NCBI RefSeq assembly: GCF_030272615.1 | Contig: NC_081413.1 | Coordinates: forward strand, 601,834,709-601,898,708 | DNA length: 64,000 nucleotides | From: Cryptomeria japonica | Taxonomy: Eukaryota > Streptophyta > Pinopsida > Cupressales > Cupressaceae | Reading direction: 5' to 3' | Shown: positions 10,068 to 21,215 of the stretch, one piece after another | How the letters are laid out: every line of letters begins with the position of its first letter | Numbering within the stretch: position 1 is the first letter of the stretch | Position numbers and translations under genes: made by a program | The notes under the pieces: generated by a model | Told to the model about the DNA's origin: nothing | The model's input: only the letters and a program-made list of their open reading frames with translations | Databases searched by the model: none

Positions 10068-13000
10068 ATGTATAAGAGGGATGCACCGAAGCTGAACAAG
10101 TCAAGTTTCTCTACATGGTAGAAAAGGATGAAGCTGCACCTATCAGGAGTTGGAGAATATGCTGTATATTATCTAGAGAATGATTTCATCACACCGAGCA
10201 CCTATCCATTGACTATGGAAGAAATAAAGGCAAAGCAAGAACATATTCAAGCAATGATTGAAATAACATCTGCATTGACCAATTCAGAGTTTAATGATCT
10301 AGAAGGCTGCAATGATGCAAAGGCAATGTGGGACAAGCTAATATCTATATATGAAGGTGATGAACATGTTCAAAGAGCAAAAGTAGATAGTCTAAGAGGA
10401 CAACTTGAATCTATGAGGATGAATGAAGGTGAGAACATAACCCAATATAGTACAAGACTAAAGGAGATTGTCAATCAAATCAAAGGAGCAGGTGGAACTA
10501 TTGAAGAAAAGGATATAACAAGTAAGTTGTTAAGAACCCTTCTACTAGCTTATGCAATCTGAGTCTCTGCAATCAATGAATTGAGGTTTGTACCTAATAT
10601 GCCAGTTTCTTTAGATGCTACTATTGGTAAGCTACATGCATTTGAGTTAAGTAACTTTGATAATAGTGGATCTTCGGTAAATAAAGTTGAATCTGCATTT
10701 AGTTCTTTTCATCTTGATGAATCTAATGATTACAATGAAAGAAAGTATAAGTACTCTAAAGGAGATCATAGTGGAGCAAGCGAAAGATTTCATAAGGACA
10801 TGGAGGAAGTACACAAACTGTATGAGGAAATCAGAAAGCAAGAAGAGTTTGAAGCACTATTAGCCAGAAGGTTACCGAGAGGCAAAGGTAAGTATAAAGG
10901 AAAATTACCTTTGAAATGTTTCAATTGTGATAAGATATGATATATGGCTTCTAACTGTCCTGACAAAGATTCTACTGAAAAGAGAGATTACCGAGATGAC
11001 AGACAGAAAGATAATCATTATAGAGGACATCGAGACTTCAGAAGAAGAGATAGAAAGTCATGCTTAATAGTCGATGAGGAATCCAATGATGATAAATCAG
11101 ATGAAACTGATACAGAGGAAGTAGTTTATGTGGCTATCAAAGATGGATCAGATGAAGAAAGGTATGAAGAAAAAGCCCTAATATCTCACATAAATACTAA
11201 TGATTTTTGGATCATAGATAGTGGATGCTCACATCATATGACAAGAGATAAACACAAGTTTGTTATGTTAGAAGATTATGATGGAGGCTATGTAAGATTT
11301 GGTAATGATGCACCATGTCCGGTGAAAGGTAAAGGATCTATAACACTTCTTGAAAATGCAAGATGCAATGATGTTTATTGGGTTGAAGGTTTGAAATACA
11401 ATTTGTTGAGTGTAGCACAACTAAACAATACAGGTTACCGAATAGAATTTCAAAAAGGAATTGTCAAAGTTCATGACAAGAATGGGAAGTTAGCTGCTAC
11501 TGGGACACAGACAAAAGGTAATACATTTCATCTTGACTCAACTAGGGACAAGTGTCTGTATGCAAAGATAGATGATACCCGGTTATGGCATAAAAGGTTT
11601 TGTCATGTAAATTTTGATAATCTGATCAAAATAAGTAAGAAGCACCAAGTAAGAGGTCTATCGAGTCTGGAAAAGCCTGAGAATGCCATGTGCCGAGGAT
11701 GCCAGATGGGTAAGATGACAAGATCAAGCTTTACAAGTAAGTCTTACACTTCTAAGGGAATTTTAGATCTTGTGCACACTGATCTTTGTGGTCCTATGAA
11801 AGTTCAAAGTTATTATGGTGATAAATATTTCATATTATTTGTGGATGACTATTCAAGGATGATGTCGGTAATGTTTTTGAAAGAAAAGTCAGAAGCTTTT
11901 CAAATGTTTAAATGGTACAAGGCAAGAGTTGAAAATGAAACAGGAAGACAACTGAAATGTCTTAGATCAGACAGAGGAGGAGAGTTCACATCTGATGAGT
12001 TCAACTTATTCTGCAATGATCATGGTATTAAAAGACAAGTCTCTGCACCGAGAACCATAGCAAAATGGACTAGCTGAGAGAAGAAACAGATCTATTGTGG
12101 ATTGTGCCAGAACCCTGATGATTGAAAAGAAAGTGCCACAAACATTTTGGAGAGAAGCAATAAGCACAATAGTTTACACCCTAAATTGAGTACAACTGAA
12201 GAAAGGTACTTTGAAGACACCATATGAAATCTGGTATGACAAGAAACCTAATGTAAGTTATTTTAAAATCTTTGGAAGTAGTTGCTATGTACACAAGGAT
12301 GATAGAAATGGCAAGTTTGATTAGAAAAGTGAAGAAGGAACATTTCTTGGTTATTCTTCTAGAAGTAAAGCATTTAAATGTTTGATCAAATCATCTAACA
12401 AAATAGTAGAAAGTGCAAATGTGAAAATTGATGAATTTGTAGAAAGAAATGATGAAGGAAATTCCAAGGAACCAGAAGACTATGATGAATTTGTCTATGT
12501 TCAACCGACAAGTCTTATTGAGAGAACTGTTGAAGGAAATGAAGAGAATATCCAGTTACCGAGTGATGAAGAAGATCATACAGAGCCTACCAAGCCTATA
12601 TTAGCCAAGTATGTCAGAAGACATCATGCACCAAGTCAGATTACAGGAGATAAGGATGATCCAGTGATGACAAGCAACAAACTGAGACAGACCGAGAATA
12701 GTGAAAGAGGCATTTAACAGTGAAGATTGGATAAATGCCATGACAGAAGAGATTGATCAAATCAAGAAGAATGACACAGGGACTCTAATCCCAAGACTGA
12801 AGGACAAAAATGTAATCGGTACAAAGTGGATTTTCAGAAACAAGTTGAATGAAAAAGGAGAGGTCATTCAAAATAAAGCAAGACTAGTTTGCAAAGGTTA
12901 TGCCCAAGAAGAAGGAATTGATTATGGTGAGACTTTTGCACCTATAGCAAGACTTGAAGGAGTGAGAACATTGTTGGCATATATTGCTTACAAGAATTTC

Positions 13001-14224
13001 AAGGTATATCAAATGGATGTCAAATCTGCATTTCTGAATGGTATATTAGAAGAAGAAGTTTTTATTGAACAACCTGAAGGATTTGTTGAAGATAAGAATA
13101 AAGATCAGGTATGTAAATTGAACAAAGCTTTATATGGTTTGAAACAAGCACCTAGAGCATGGTATGAAAGATTGCACTCTTATTTGATTAAGATTGGTTT
13201 TATAAGGACAAGTGAGAACAACAATATGTACATGAAGAATGATGAAAATGGAATACTGATCTCAGCGATATTTGTTGATGATATTATATTTTGTGGAAAT
13301 GACTCTTTATGCAAGAACTTTGGAAAATAAATGAGCAAAGAATTTGAGATGTCATTAATAAGCGAGATAAAGTATTTTATAGGTTTACAGATACTGCAAA
13401 TGAAAAATGAGATTTTCATTACTCAATCCAAGTACATAAAGGAAATCTTGAAGAAATTTGGAATGGAGGATTCAAAACCAGTAAGTACTCCTATGACTAC
13501 CAATTGTAAATTATCAAAGAATGATGAATCTGCATCTGTTAATGAGACACTTTACCGATCCATGATTGGAAAGTTACAATATGTTGTTCACAGCAGACCA
13601 GACATAACACATGCAGTAGGTATAGTTGGAAGATTCTCTGCAGATCCTAAGGAAACACACATGACAACAATCAAAAGAGTTTTTAGATACTTGAAAGGCA
13701 CTGAGGATTATGGCTTAGTATATTAGAAAGGAAATGATTTTGATTTAAAAGATTATACTGATGCTGATTGGGCAAGCAAAATTGATGACAGGAAAAGCAC
13801 AAGTGGAGGAGCTTTCTTTTTAGGAGAAAGACTAGTGAGTTGGCTTAGCAAGAAACAAGGATGTGTTTCACAGTCAACAACAGAAGTTGAATACATTGCT
13901 GCAACATTGAATTGTACCAACATAGCATGGATCAAAAAACTATTGGAAGGTATAAATGAGAAAGTTACCGAGCCAGTAACTATATTCTGTGACAATACTA
14001 GTGCCATTAACATTTCAAAGAATCCCGTTATGCACTCTAAGACAAAGCACATCTCTATCAAATATCATTATCTTAGAGAAGAAGCTCAAGAGAAGAAAGT
14101 GGTGCTGGAGTATGTTAGCACAAAGGAGCAAATAGCAGATATCTTCACCAAACCACTACCAAGGGACACTTTTGAGTATCTTAGAAGTAAGTTAGGGGTC
14201 CTACCCCTATCTTCTACTCACTGA
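10068..14224 (+). pseudogene. Copia gag-pol polyprotein, inactivated
   Basis: The ATG at 10068 opens a Gag domain (LWD-like AMWDKL, 10068-10900) and a zinc knuckle beginning CFNCDK. Then come protease WIIDSGCSHHMT, the GAG-pre-integrase HKRFCH..CRGCQ block, integrase DLVHTDLCGP and FVDDYSRM, reverse transcriptase with [17 protein letters not shown] and FVDDIIF, and RNase H with DYTDADWASK, ending GVLPLSSTH at 14224. Damage: TAG at 10119, TGA at 10560, TGA at 10938 (inside the zinc knuckle), a frameshift near 12055 where the integrase sequence should continue into QNGLAERRN, TGA near 12187, TAG near 12323, a frame change near 12700, TAA at 13328 and TAG at 13724. The element cannot make a functional polyprotein. 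Confidence 0.92.
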
Positions 14225-14631
14225 TCGAGTTCGGTGAAAGCATCAATTCGATGACTCTACAAAATATCTTTTAGGAGTTGATGCTGATTTACACACTTTA
14301 GGATGTTTTCTAAAGGTGTACAAGAAATAATACAGGGAACAAGAATTGAAGACATAAATGCTCTGACCGAGACTAAGTTGACACATTACAGTAGGAATTC
14401 ACTTCATACAGGAAGAAATTATGTTTTAGTTCTTTACTTTTTGGCATTGTTGTCAAAGGGGGAGAAGATTGAAGAAAAAGACCAGAGAAGACTGGAGAAG
14501 ACTGAAGAAAAGAGGAGAAGTCTAATGTATGGGGGAGAAGATTGATGATAGGAAGAGAGCATTTTAGCATTTCAGAATCATAGCAATCCGAATCTTTTTA
14601 AGGTCAAATCAATTGGTTTTGCCATCAATGC

Positions 14632-14644
14632 CAAAGGGGGAGAT
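14632..14644 (+). promoter_or_regulatory. Polypurine tract before the Copia 3' LTR
   Basis: AAAGGGGGAGAT immediately precedes the TGTTGG start of the 3' LTR and is the expected plus-strand priming site. The wider purine-rich stretch 14455-14535 gives a short Lys/Glu frame that is not a gene. Confidence 0.85.
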
Positions 14645-16189
14645 TGTTGGCATTATAACAGACAATGGGAGATTGTTGGCATTTCAATAAGGATATTGAG
14701 AAGGTTGTTAATGATTATGGATATAACTGATTAAGGATGATTTGCTTTCTTAATATTATTATTTTGTCATTGATGTCAAGAAATTGATTTTCTAATTCAG
14801 TATGATGTTGCAATATCTTGAGAAGTATGATTTGAAGAGTATAAAGATGTCGGTAAAAGACACAGAAAGAATATGATGAATAAGGGGACGAATAAGGTAT
14901 TCAATGGGCAACTATTACCGAGTCAGACAATGATGAGATCATGATGATTAGATTGTTTTGATATCCTACATCTGTTGTAAATTGTAAGGTTAATACTATA
15001 CTATGTTACTGAGCAAAGAACCTAGTCGGTAAACCCTAAGGAACCTAGTTGGTAAACCCTAAGGTTAACGCTATCGGTTAATGAAGGCGGAATGTCTACC
15101 GAGTGAAGCTTAGTATTCATTGAGTTGTTACCGAGTTGTAACCGAGCTGTAATAGAATACATTAAATGTTTATATGCGTTATTTAATGAAGGAAGCTGAT
15201 GAGCTGGAACTGATTAAATGATTGGTATGCCGTGAATAAAGTTTGTTAAAGAATCTATGGCAAAGGAAAATTGGCAGGAAGATCTATAGCTTAGATTGAA
15301 CCGCATTACCCTAGCACAAGTTCCAAGAAATGTATGCAAGTTCCAAGGCGGGGTAAAACATTTTTCAGATCGAAGGATACATTGAACCTGGACAAAGTTT
15401 GAAGATCTGATGGCTATGATTGATCATGGGAAATGTGATCAAGGAGATTAAGCGGTTAGCTAATTGTTTATAAATAGGGAACTGTTGATAAACAATGTAT
15501 GCGGGCAAATGTATGCACAGGGATGCTACATAGTGATTACCGAGCATAGAAGCTTGAAGACCTGTTTGATTAATAGAGTATAGAAGCCCAACAGATGGAC
15601 AAGATTAGTTCTATGTCTAGATTGTATTGAGAAAATAAGAATCTGCTTTAGCATTTTAGATGTGAAGTTGTAGATAGATTTTTATTACTGTTATTTTGTG
15701 AAGTGACAGAAAATCTCTTAATCGAGTGGACTTAACAGTCTTATTTGTAAAACTCTCTAGCAAGGTGACATTCTGATTAAGTGTTTGAAATCCTTTAACA
15801 AGGTCACTTCTAACAAGGTGAAGATCCTAACAGATCTGAGGGAAATCCCTTAACCGGGTCACATCTAGCAATGTGTTAGTAATCTTTAACAGGATTTGCT
15901 TTTAATCGAGCATACCCTAGAAGAGTATATATCTTAGTGGGTCTAAAATCCCACAGTAGTTTTTCCCTATTTGGGTTTCCACGTTAAATCTGGTTTTATG
16001 AGAGTTATGATGTTTATATGCTTTTGAGTTTGCATGTTTAGCAGTTTTGGTTATATTATTGAAGTATATGTTACCGAGGTTGAATCTGATGTTATTATGG
16101 AATATTAAGTTTGAATGATTCACCCCCCCCCCCCCCTCTCATCTTGTTGGCTATTGGATCTGTACTTACATTAAGTATCAGAACTATCA
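14645..16189 (+). repeat. 3' LTR of the Copia element
   Basis: This copy is 1545 bp, with the TATA box at 15469-15476 and a longer C-run (about 16122-16135) than the 5' LTR. It ends ACTATCA, followed by the right target duplication GTTTA at 16190. Confidence 0.92.
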
Positions 16190-16194
16190 GTTTA

Positions 16195-16750
16195 TGCACA
16201 TGACAAATTAAATTTGACCATTGCGAGCGCGAGGGTGCTCTCGCACCAAACACATGTTGTTGTTTATATTCATATTGTCGATTTTTGTTGTTTATATTCA
16301 TATTATTGATTACATATGCAGATATTCATTTAAATTTATAAAAGGGCAGCCAACAAATACAATGAATGCACAATAATGAACTGAATACAAGGAGTTTTGT
16401 AGGGTTAATTCAACATTTTAGAAATTTTATCAAATCATATTCCATGATTGCAATGTTTATATCACATATTTTTGTTGTTTATATTCATATTGTTGATTAC
16501 ATAGGCAAATGATCAATTACATTTATAAAAGGACAACCACAAAATACAATGAATACAAAATAATGAACTCAGTACACATTTATTGGATTGAATATCGATA
16601 TTTATATATATATAAAAGGCATGTCTGCCAAGTCAATACAAGTATTACAAAAAAATGGCATATGCCATGTCCAAATTGATATACAATAAAAATGTAGAAT
16701 ATATCTACATGTATTGGTCATTCTATGACCAAAACTAACACTATATGATC
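16195..16750. repeat. AT-rich spacer with a ~195-bp direct duplication
   Basis: The text TTTTTGTTGTTTATATTCAT and the following ~110 bases (about 16275-16385) recur at about 16468-16575 with moderate divergence. No gene is seen. A short GC-rich palindrome-like piece (GCGAGCGCGAGGGTGCTCTCGC) lies near 16222-16243. Confidence 0.6.
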
Positions 16751-16759
16751 CTAAACTTG

Positions 16760-19420
16760 TGGTGGATCATCAAAATCAAACCTCTTCGATGCAGTACGCA
16801 GCTCTGTAGATGGCTGCAAAACCACAATTCAAAAGCCAAGTTAGAATTCTTTTGTAGAAAATAGTTCACAATTAACAACATAACTATGCATTTAACTATA
16901 ATTCCTTTGCAATTGAAATGTAGACTACCTCATCGGTTAATCTGGGAGCTAATGTCTTCTCCGTCCTCTCCTTGTCACTCTTAGGAGTTTTCTTGAAGAC
17001 ATACTTAAATGGATCCACGTTATGGCCATACTGCAAAGGGGTCTATTGTAGATTAAATGTACAATTAATACAATGTAATAACATAAATATATCAAAAACA
17101 CTTAAAATCTATAATATAGAGAACAATGACGTACCTGTGCCCGAGATGCTTCTCCAATGGACTGAGGATGGCTCACCATCGATGAAGAAACTGTTGCTAT
17201 TACCTATACAAAAAATGTTCAAAGATTAAATACAATTAATATAATGATAAATATTGTAGGTTAAAAACAATTAATTTTACATATCAAACAAAAGTGTACT
17301 GGATCCTGAGATGCTTCTCAGTGCACGGAGGAGGGTTCACCATTGATGAAATAGGTATGGATATTTCTTCTATGAAAAAAATATAAGATTATAATATATC
17401 ACAAGTTGACATGTACGCGTGCATATAATCATGAAATCAAGAAAATAAAGTAGAGATACATACCTCCACCCTCTCTTGATCCACGGGCGAATCAGGTGCA
17501 TTCAACAAATTAACATAGCTCAATGGCTACTGTACATGTAAAATAGACAAAAAACACTAATCAATCTACAAACCCCAACTAATACATGATTTCAATATTT
17601 TCAAACAATTGTACAACTAAAAATGTGTTCAATTACCTTCTTCCCACGTTTTGGCGTCTTCGAGGAATTCTTTTTCTTAGGACGAGCCCTAGACGCGGAG
17701 GGGGTACCCTAAAAAAACAAAATTAACATGAGATATTAGTACAGATAATAAATAAAAAAAAAAAATTGAAAATCTAAAATGAAATAACTTGCATATTCCA
17801 TCAAAACAATACATAAAAAAGTTTGTACAAAATATGATACCGTATAGCCTTGTAGGCCAAAATCGATCGCTGAGAGCGTGATGGCATCAATCTAGGACAT
17901 TTGGTCCCCTGTCAACACCTACAAACCAAAAATTGGACCAAGCATTAAAGATAGTTAGTATATCTTGTATTTTTTTGAATTCAAAGTGTACTATTCTATT
18001 TTAACATGTTACAAAATTTATACCTCAGGCATCGAAGTTGCAGCTATAGTAACTAGGGGAGGAGTATGGTATACCACTGTTGCATCTTGAAATGCATATT
18101 ATTTGTCTCAATTTAAATCGATGTATAATTGAAAATTCATTTATGTAATTACAAATTTAAAGTGACTAATAAATAAAATGCTATGAATTCAAATCAACAC
18201 ACCTGTGTCTGTCGCTCATGGGCAAACACCATGTCCATCAACTCATTTGTCAGTGCAAAATCCTTAGCTGTGTGGGCCTGACATCTACTCTCGCAAATCA
18301 TGCACATATGAGATGAGGATCCATCTACACCCGCTGCATCATCTATCCCCGAGCATATCCTTGAGCAACTGACACACATATGCTGGATGGGCTCTCTATC
18401 ACCACCTGGAGCAACTAATGGCTCATCATCCAATGCAATAGGGTGTGCTAACGACATCCCATGCTGGATGATGGCACTAGTCAACGTTGTGGCCGCCTGA
18501 AGAGTCTGTAGCTCCATCGACTCTTTCAGCTCTACTGGGACAACCTGATGCACCTTGGGTTTGGGTGCTAGGGGGCAGCGACTCTCCGCGGGTAATCGCC
18601 TATGGGCTCCAGGTCTATCTTGGGCAGAGCCACCACCTCTACCATGTAACTCTCTCATGTCAAAATAGTTTGCGCGCACATTGAACACAAACTCACAATA
18701 TACTTTTCTCAAAAAATATAATGACACCTCATAATTATTACAAGGTGGATCATCAAAGACCATCCACCACCTCTACCAAAAAAGATTCTTCATCTGCACA
18801 TTGGTACACCAATGTATGGGAAACCTCTTTGCATTAAGAGGTAATGACTGACCAGTTTTAGGGTTAATGAAAAGGGCACATATTTGTTGTTTACTAATAT
18901 TTTTGTTTTTTACTCCCTCGTATGATAGGCCATTGACATAGAATTGACGACACCTATCCCTAAAGCTTCCCCATTTGGTAATTTGTGTGGAAACATCTAT
19001 GGCACCACTAGCTAATGTTTCTAGGCTAGTGGTGAGGGATTGATGATGCTCAAGTTTGGATGTTTTCAATTTAACAATCAGTTTATTGATTTTAGACATA
19101 TTTTGTCCTAACTGATTAATTAATTGCTCCTGTGTTTTGGGTGTGTGGTCAAAAGGAGGAATTGTGGGTTTTCAGGAGGTGCATTTGGTTGTTCTTGTTG
19201 TGGATTAGAAGAATCTGGTTTTTGAAACAAAAAATGAAAAAACCTAATCAAATTAATGATATTAAATTCAAAATGTAAAATAAATTGAACAAACGGGAAA
19301 GAAAGACAAAAATAAAAAAAAACTAAACTTGATCCATAGTCTGGAGGAGAAATCTCGCACCCCGTTCGTGGTTTAGGAGAGAAAATGAAGAAAAAACAAA
19401 GTAAAAATGCACTATTCACA
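16760..19420 (-). pseudogene. Cys-rich second gene of the composite transposon, decayed, unknown function
   Basis: On the minus strand a frame opens around 19099 (MSKINKLIVKLK) and runs to 18194 with one TAG at 18773. It contains FRDRCRQFYVNGLSYEG, a stretch on INPKTGQSLPLNAKRFP, then WMVFDDPPC. Near its C-terminus are two similar Cys motifs, HMCVSCSRIC and HMCMICESRC, which could bind zinc. Upstream is a possible first exon (about 19320-19420, PKPRTGCEISPPDYG). Downstream minus-strand exons include a basic, nuclear-signal-like end (SRARPKKKNSSKTPKRGKK near 17640-17700) and two similar small exons near 17131-17206 and 17300-17370. I do not recognise the family. Convergent orientation relative to the DDE-like gene and its place inside the same terminal motifs suggest an accessory transposon protein; this is inference. 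Confidence 0.4.
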
Positions 19421-19599
19421 GGAAAATAAGACCCAGTTTTTTTTTAAAAACTTTTTTTGACAGGCACCACGTATGTGGTTATCTTGAGATTATTAGTGTG
19501 TACGCGCTCATTTTCCTATAAGTAGCATGTACGCGCTCATTTTCCTAGGGGTAGTACATACGTGCTCATTTTCCTAAAAGCAACACGTACGCGCTGCTT

Positions 19600-19830
19600 G
19601 TTTTTCCATGTTTTTTTTGGGTGGTGTCCACTTTTCTGACCACCATCTTTGTGTAGTTACCCATAGTGGATATATTTTTTTATGGGCAAGTGCTCACCGC
19701 ATGGTTTTTCCTTGTAGAAAATCTCTGTGTACATTTGTTGGATGTGTTGTTGATTACTTGTTTATGTGCTGGATTAAATTCTATTTGGATTGATTCACCC
19801 CCCTCTTAGTTATGCCTTGTGTTCAACAAT
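19600..19830 (+). mobile_element. Possible LTR 3'-end remnant
   Basis: The sequence CTCACCGCATGGTTTTTCC followed about 100 bases later by ATTCACCCCCCTCTTAG resembles the 3' ends of the two Copia-type LTR families in this window. No matching partner LTR or primer site was found, so it is at best a truncated solo remnant. Confidence 0.35.
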
Positions 19831-19983
19831 GAATAGGACCTACTAGTGAACTAGTTAGGTAAAACACCTTATTCACACCAACACTCAACGTTGAAACGGT
19901 TACATCTTTAATATATTAGATATGGTTAAATAAAATAAATATTAAACTATAAATAAATACATTAGAATAATTAATTTCTTTGG

Positions 19984-21215
19984 TGTGAGTATAATTTAGA
20001 ATTAGGGATTCACCAATTATGAAAATAAAATCACTAACTAACCAAAATAACCATACATTGAGAGAGGGGTGAACCTAATAGATCTAGCCACAATCCAAAT
20101 AAGGACAGGGCTAAAATCTTATTAGATTCACTGGTTATTTCTTTGCCCCTCTTTCTAGTTGAAGATTAGATTATAATTATGAAATTAGGATAAAAATGAA
20201 TAATAGAATTATATTGTTGAAAACAGACTGTTATAGATATCCCATGAAGCCACAAACTAAGATATAGGAAAATATGATATTTAGAACTTGTTCCCAGAAT
20301 TTTGGCCTAATTTTTCGGGACCAGATAGTATAGATTCACCTTGATCCTCCAAATTTTACTCTGTCAAAAGCTGAACCTATTCGTCACTGTCGACTATGTC
20401 AGTATCCCAAAATATAGCTCCTGAGCCTGTTCCCTGCACACAAAAAGAAAGGAAATAGGGTTGTGGATAGGGGTTTGCCATATGTCAAACCTCAGTTTAG
20501 GAATTAACCTTGAATTGAATAACATAAATATTGAAGTAAATTCTCAGAAAATATACCTCAGATCTACAATTGTTGATGATGATGCAATTCTCTTTGAGTG
20601 TAATCACAAATGTTAAATGTAATGACATGACAAAGACATGAACATGAAAAACCCTAATTACACACACATGTTTCCATGAAGATTGATGTATCTTTGCTCC
20701 ATAATGCTTGAAGAATGAAATCTAACCTTGAACTCTAAAAATTCTTGATGATGAATTCTTCATGGATGCAAGAATGTTATGGATAAATAGTGGATTTGGA
20801 GACTTGGATCGCTTCTTCTAGGTCTAAAAAGAATTGATATGATGTATTTATATAGCCCGTTTCCCTAGGTAAATTACCAATTAGGCCGACCTCCAATTGT
20901 CAAGTGTAGGCAAAAGGACCAAATGCCATCGGGGAGACAGAGAACCCACCCCATTTCAAATAGGGGCTTATTTAAGGGGGATAGGGTGCCCTAGTCTAGA
21001 CTAAGAAACTCCATACCTTAGTCCTCCAACAAAAGGGACCTACCAATTTGCAAATAAGGGACCTACAAGATGGGGCACTCTCAATGGTGTTCATGACATC
21101 AAGGGTTGGAAAAAGAGACAGAATGGACCTAGAAAGGAGATAGAGATAGGAAATGCTAAAGTAGGAACACAAACATGAGGTATAATTTGGACTGATTATA
21201 ATTTACAATGCTACA
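19984..21215 (-). repeat. 3' LTR of the gag-only element
   Basis: This 1232-bp repeat is collinear with 25031-26257. Shared landmarks include AACCATACATTGA, GAACCTAATAGATCTAGC and GAAAGGAAATAGGGTTGTGG. On the minus strand it begins TGTAGCATTG. Confidence 0.78.

Larger units (their letters stand above)
8485..16189 (+). mobile_element. Ty1/Copia LTR retrotransposon, complete but decayed
   Basis: Two LTRs (8485-10003 and 14645-16189) start TGTTGGCATT and end ACTATCA. They flank a primer-binding site matching the 3' end of initiator-Met tRNA, a gag-pol region in the order gag, protease, integrase, reverse transcriptase, RNase H, and a purine tract before the 3' LTR. Integrase before RT marks it as Copia. 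The target duplication is GTTTG at 8480-8484 against GTTTA at 16190-16194, one base different. It inserted into the last unit of the 359-bp satellite. Confidence 0.92.
2110..19600. mobile_element. Candidate composite DNA transposon with GCGTACGC subterminal repeats
   Basis: The left end holds a ~92-bp tandem repeat (about 2117-2290) with motifs such as GCGCATACATGGTACTTA (2179-2196) and GTGCGTACGCGCTACTTA (2269-2286). The right end (19480-19590) holds the same kind of motif in the opposite orientation: the minus strand of 19519-19536 reads GCGCGTACATGCTACTTA, 16/18 identical to the first left copy. Between them lie a DDE-transposase-like gene on +, a Cys-rich gene on -, a satellite array and a later Copia insertion of about 7.7 kb. 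I did not find precise terminal inverted repeats or a target duplication, so the borders are approximate and the unity of the element is inference. Confidence 0.45.

Noticed and set aside
14303-14545. Lys/Glu frame before the Copia 3' LTR
   Set aside because: It is purine-rich leader to the polypurine tract downstream of the RNase H stop, without homology.
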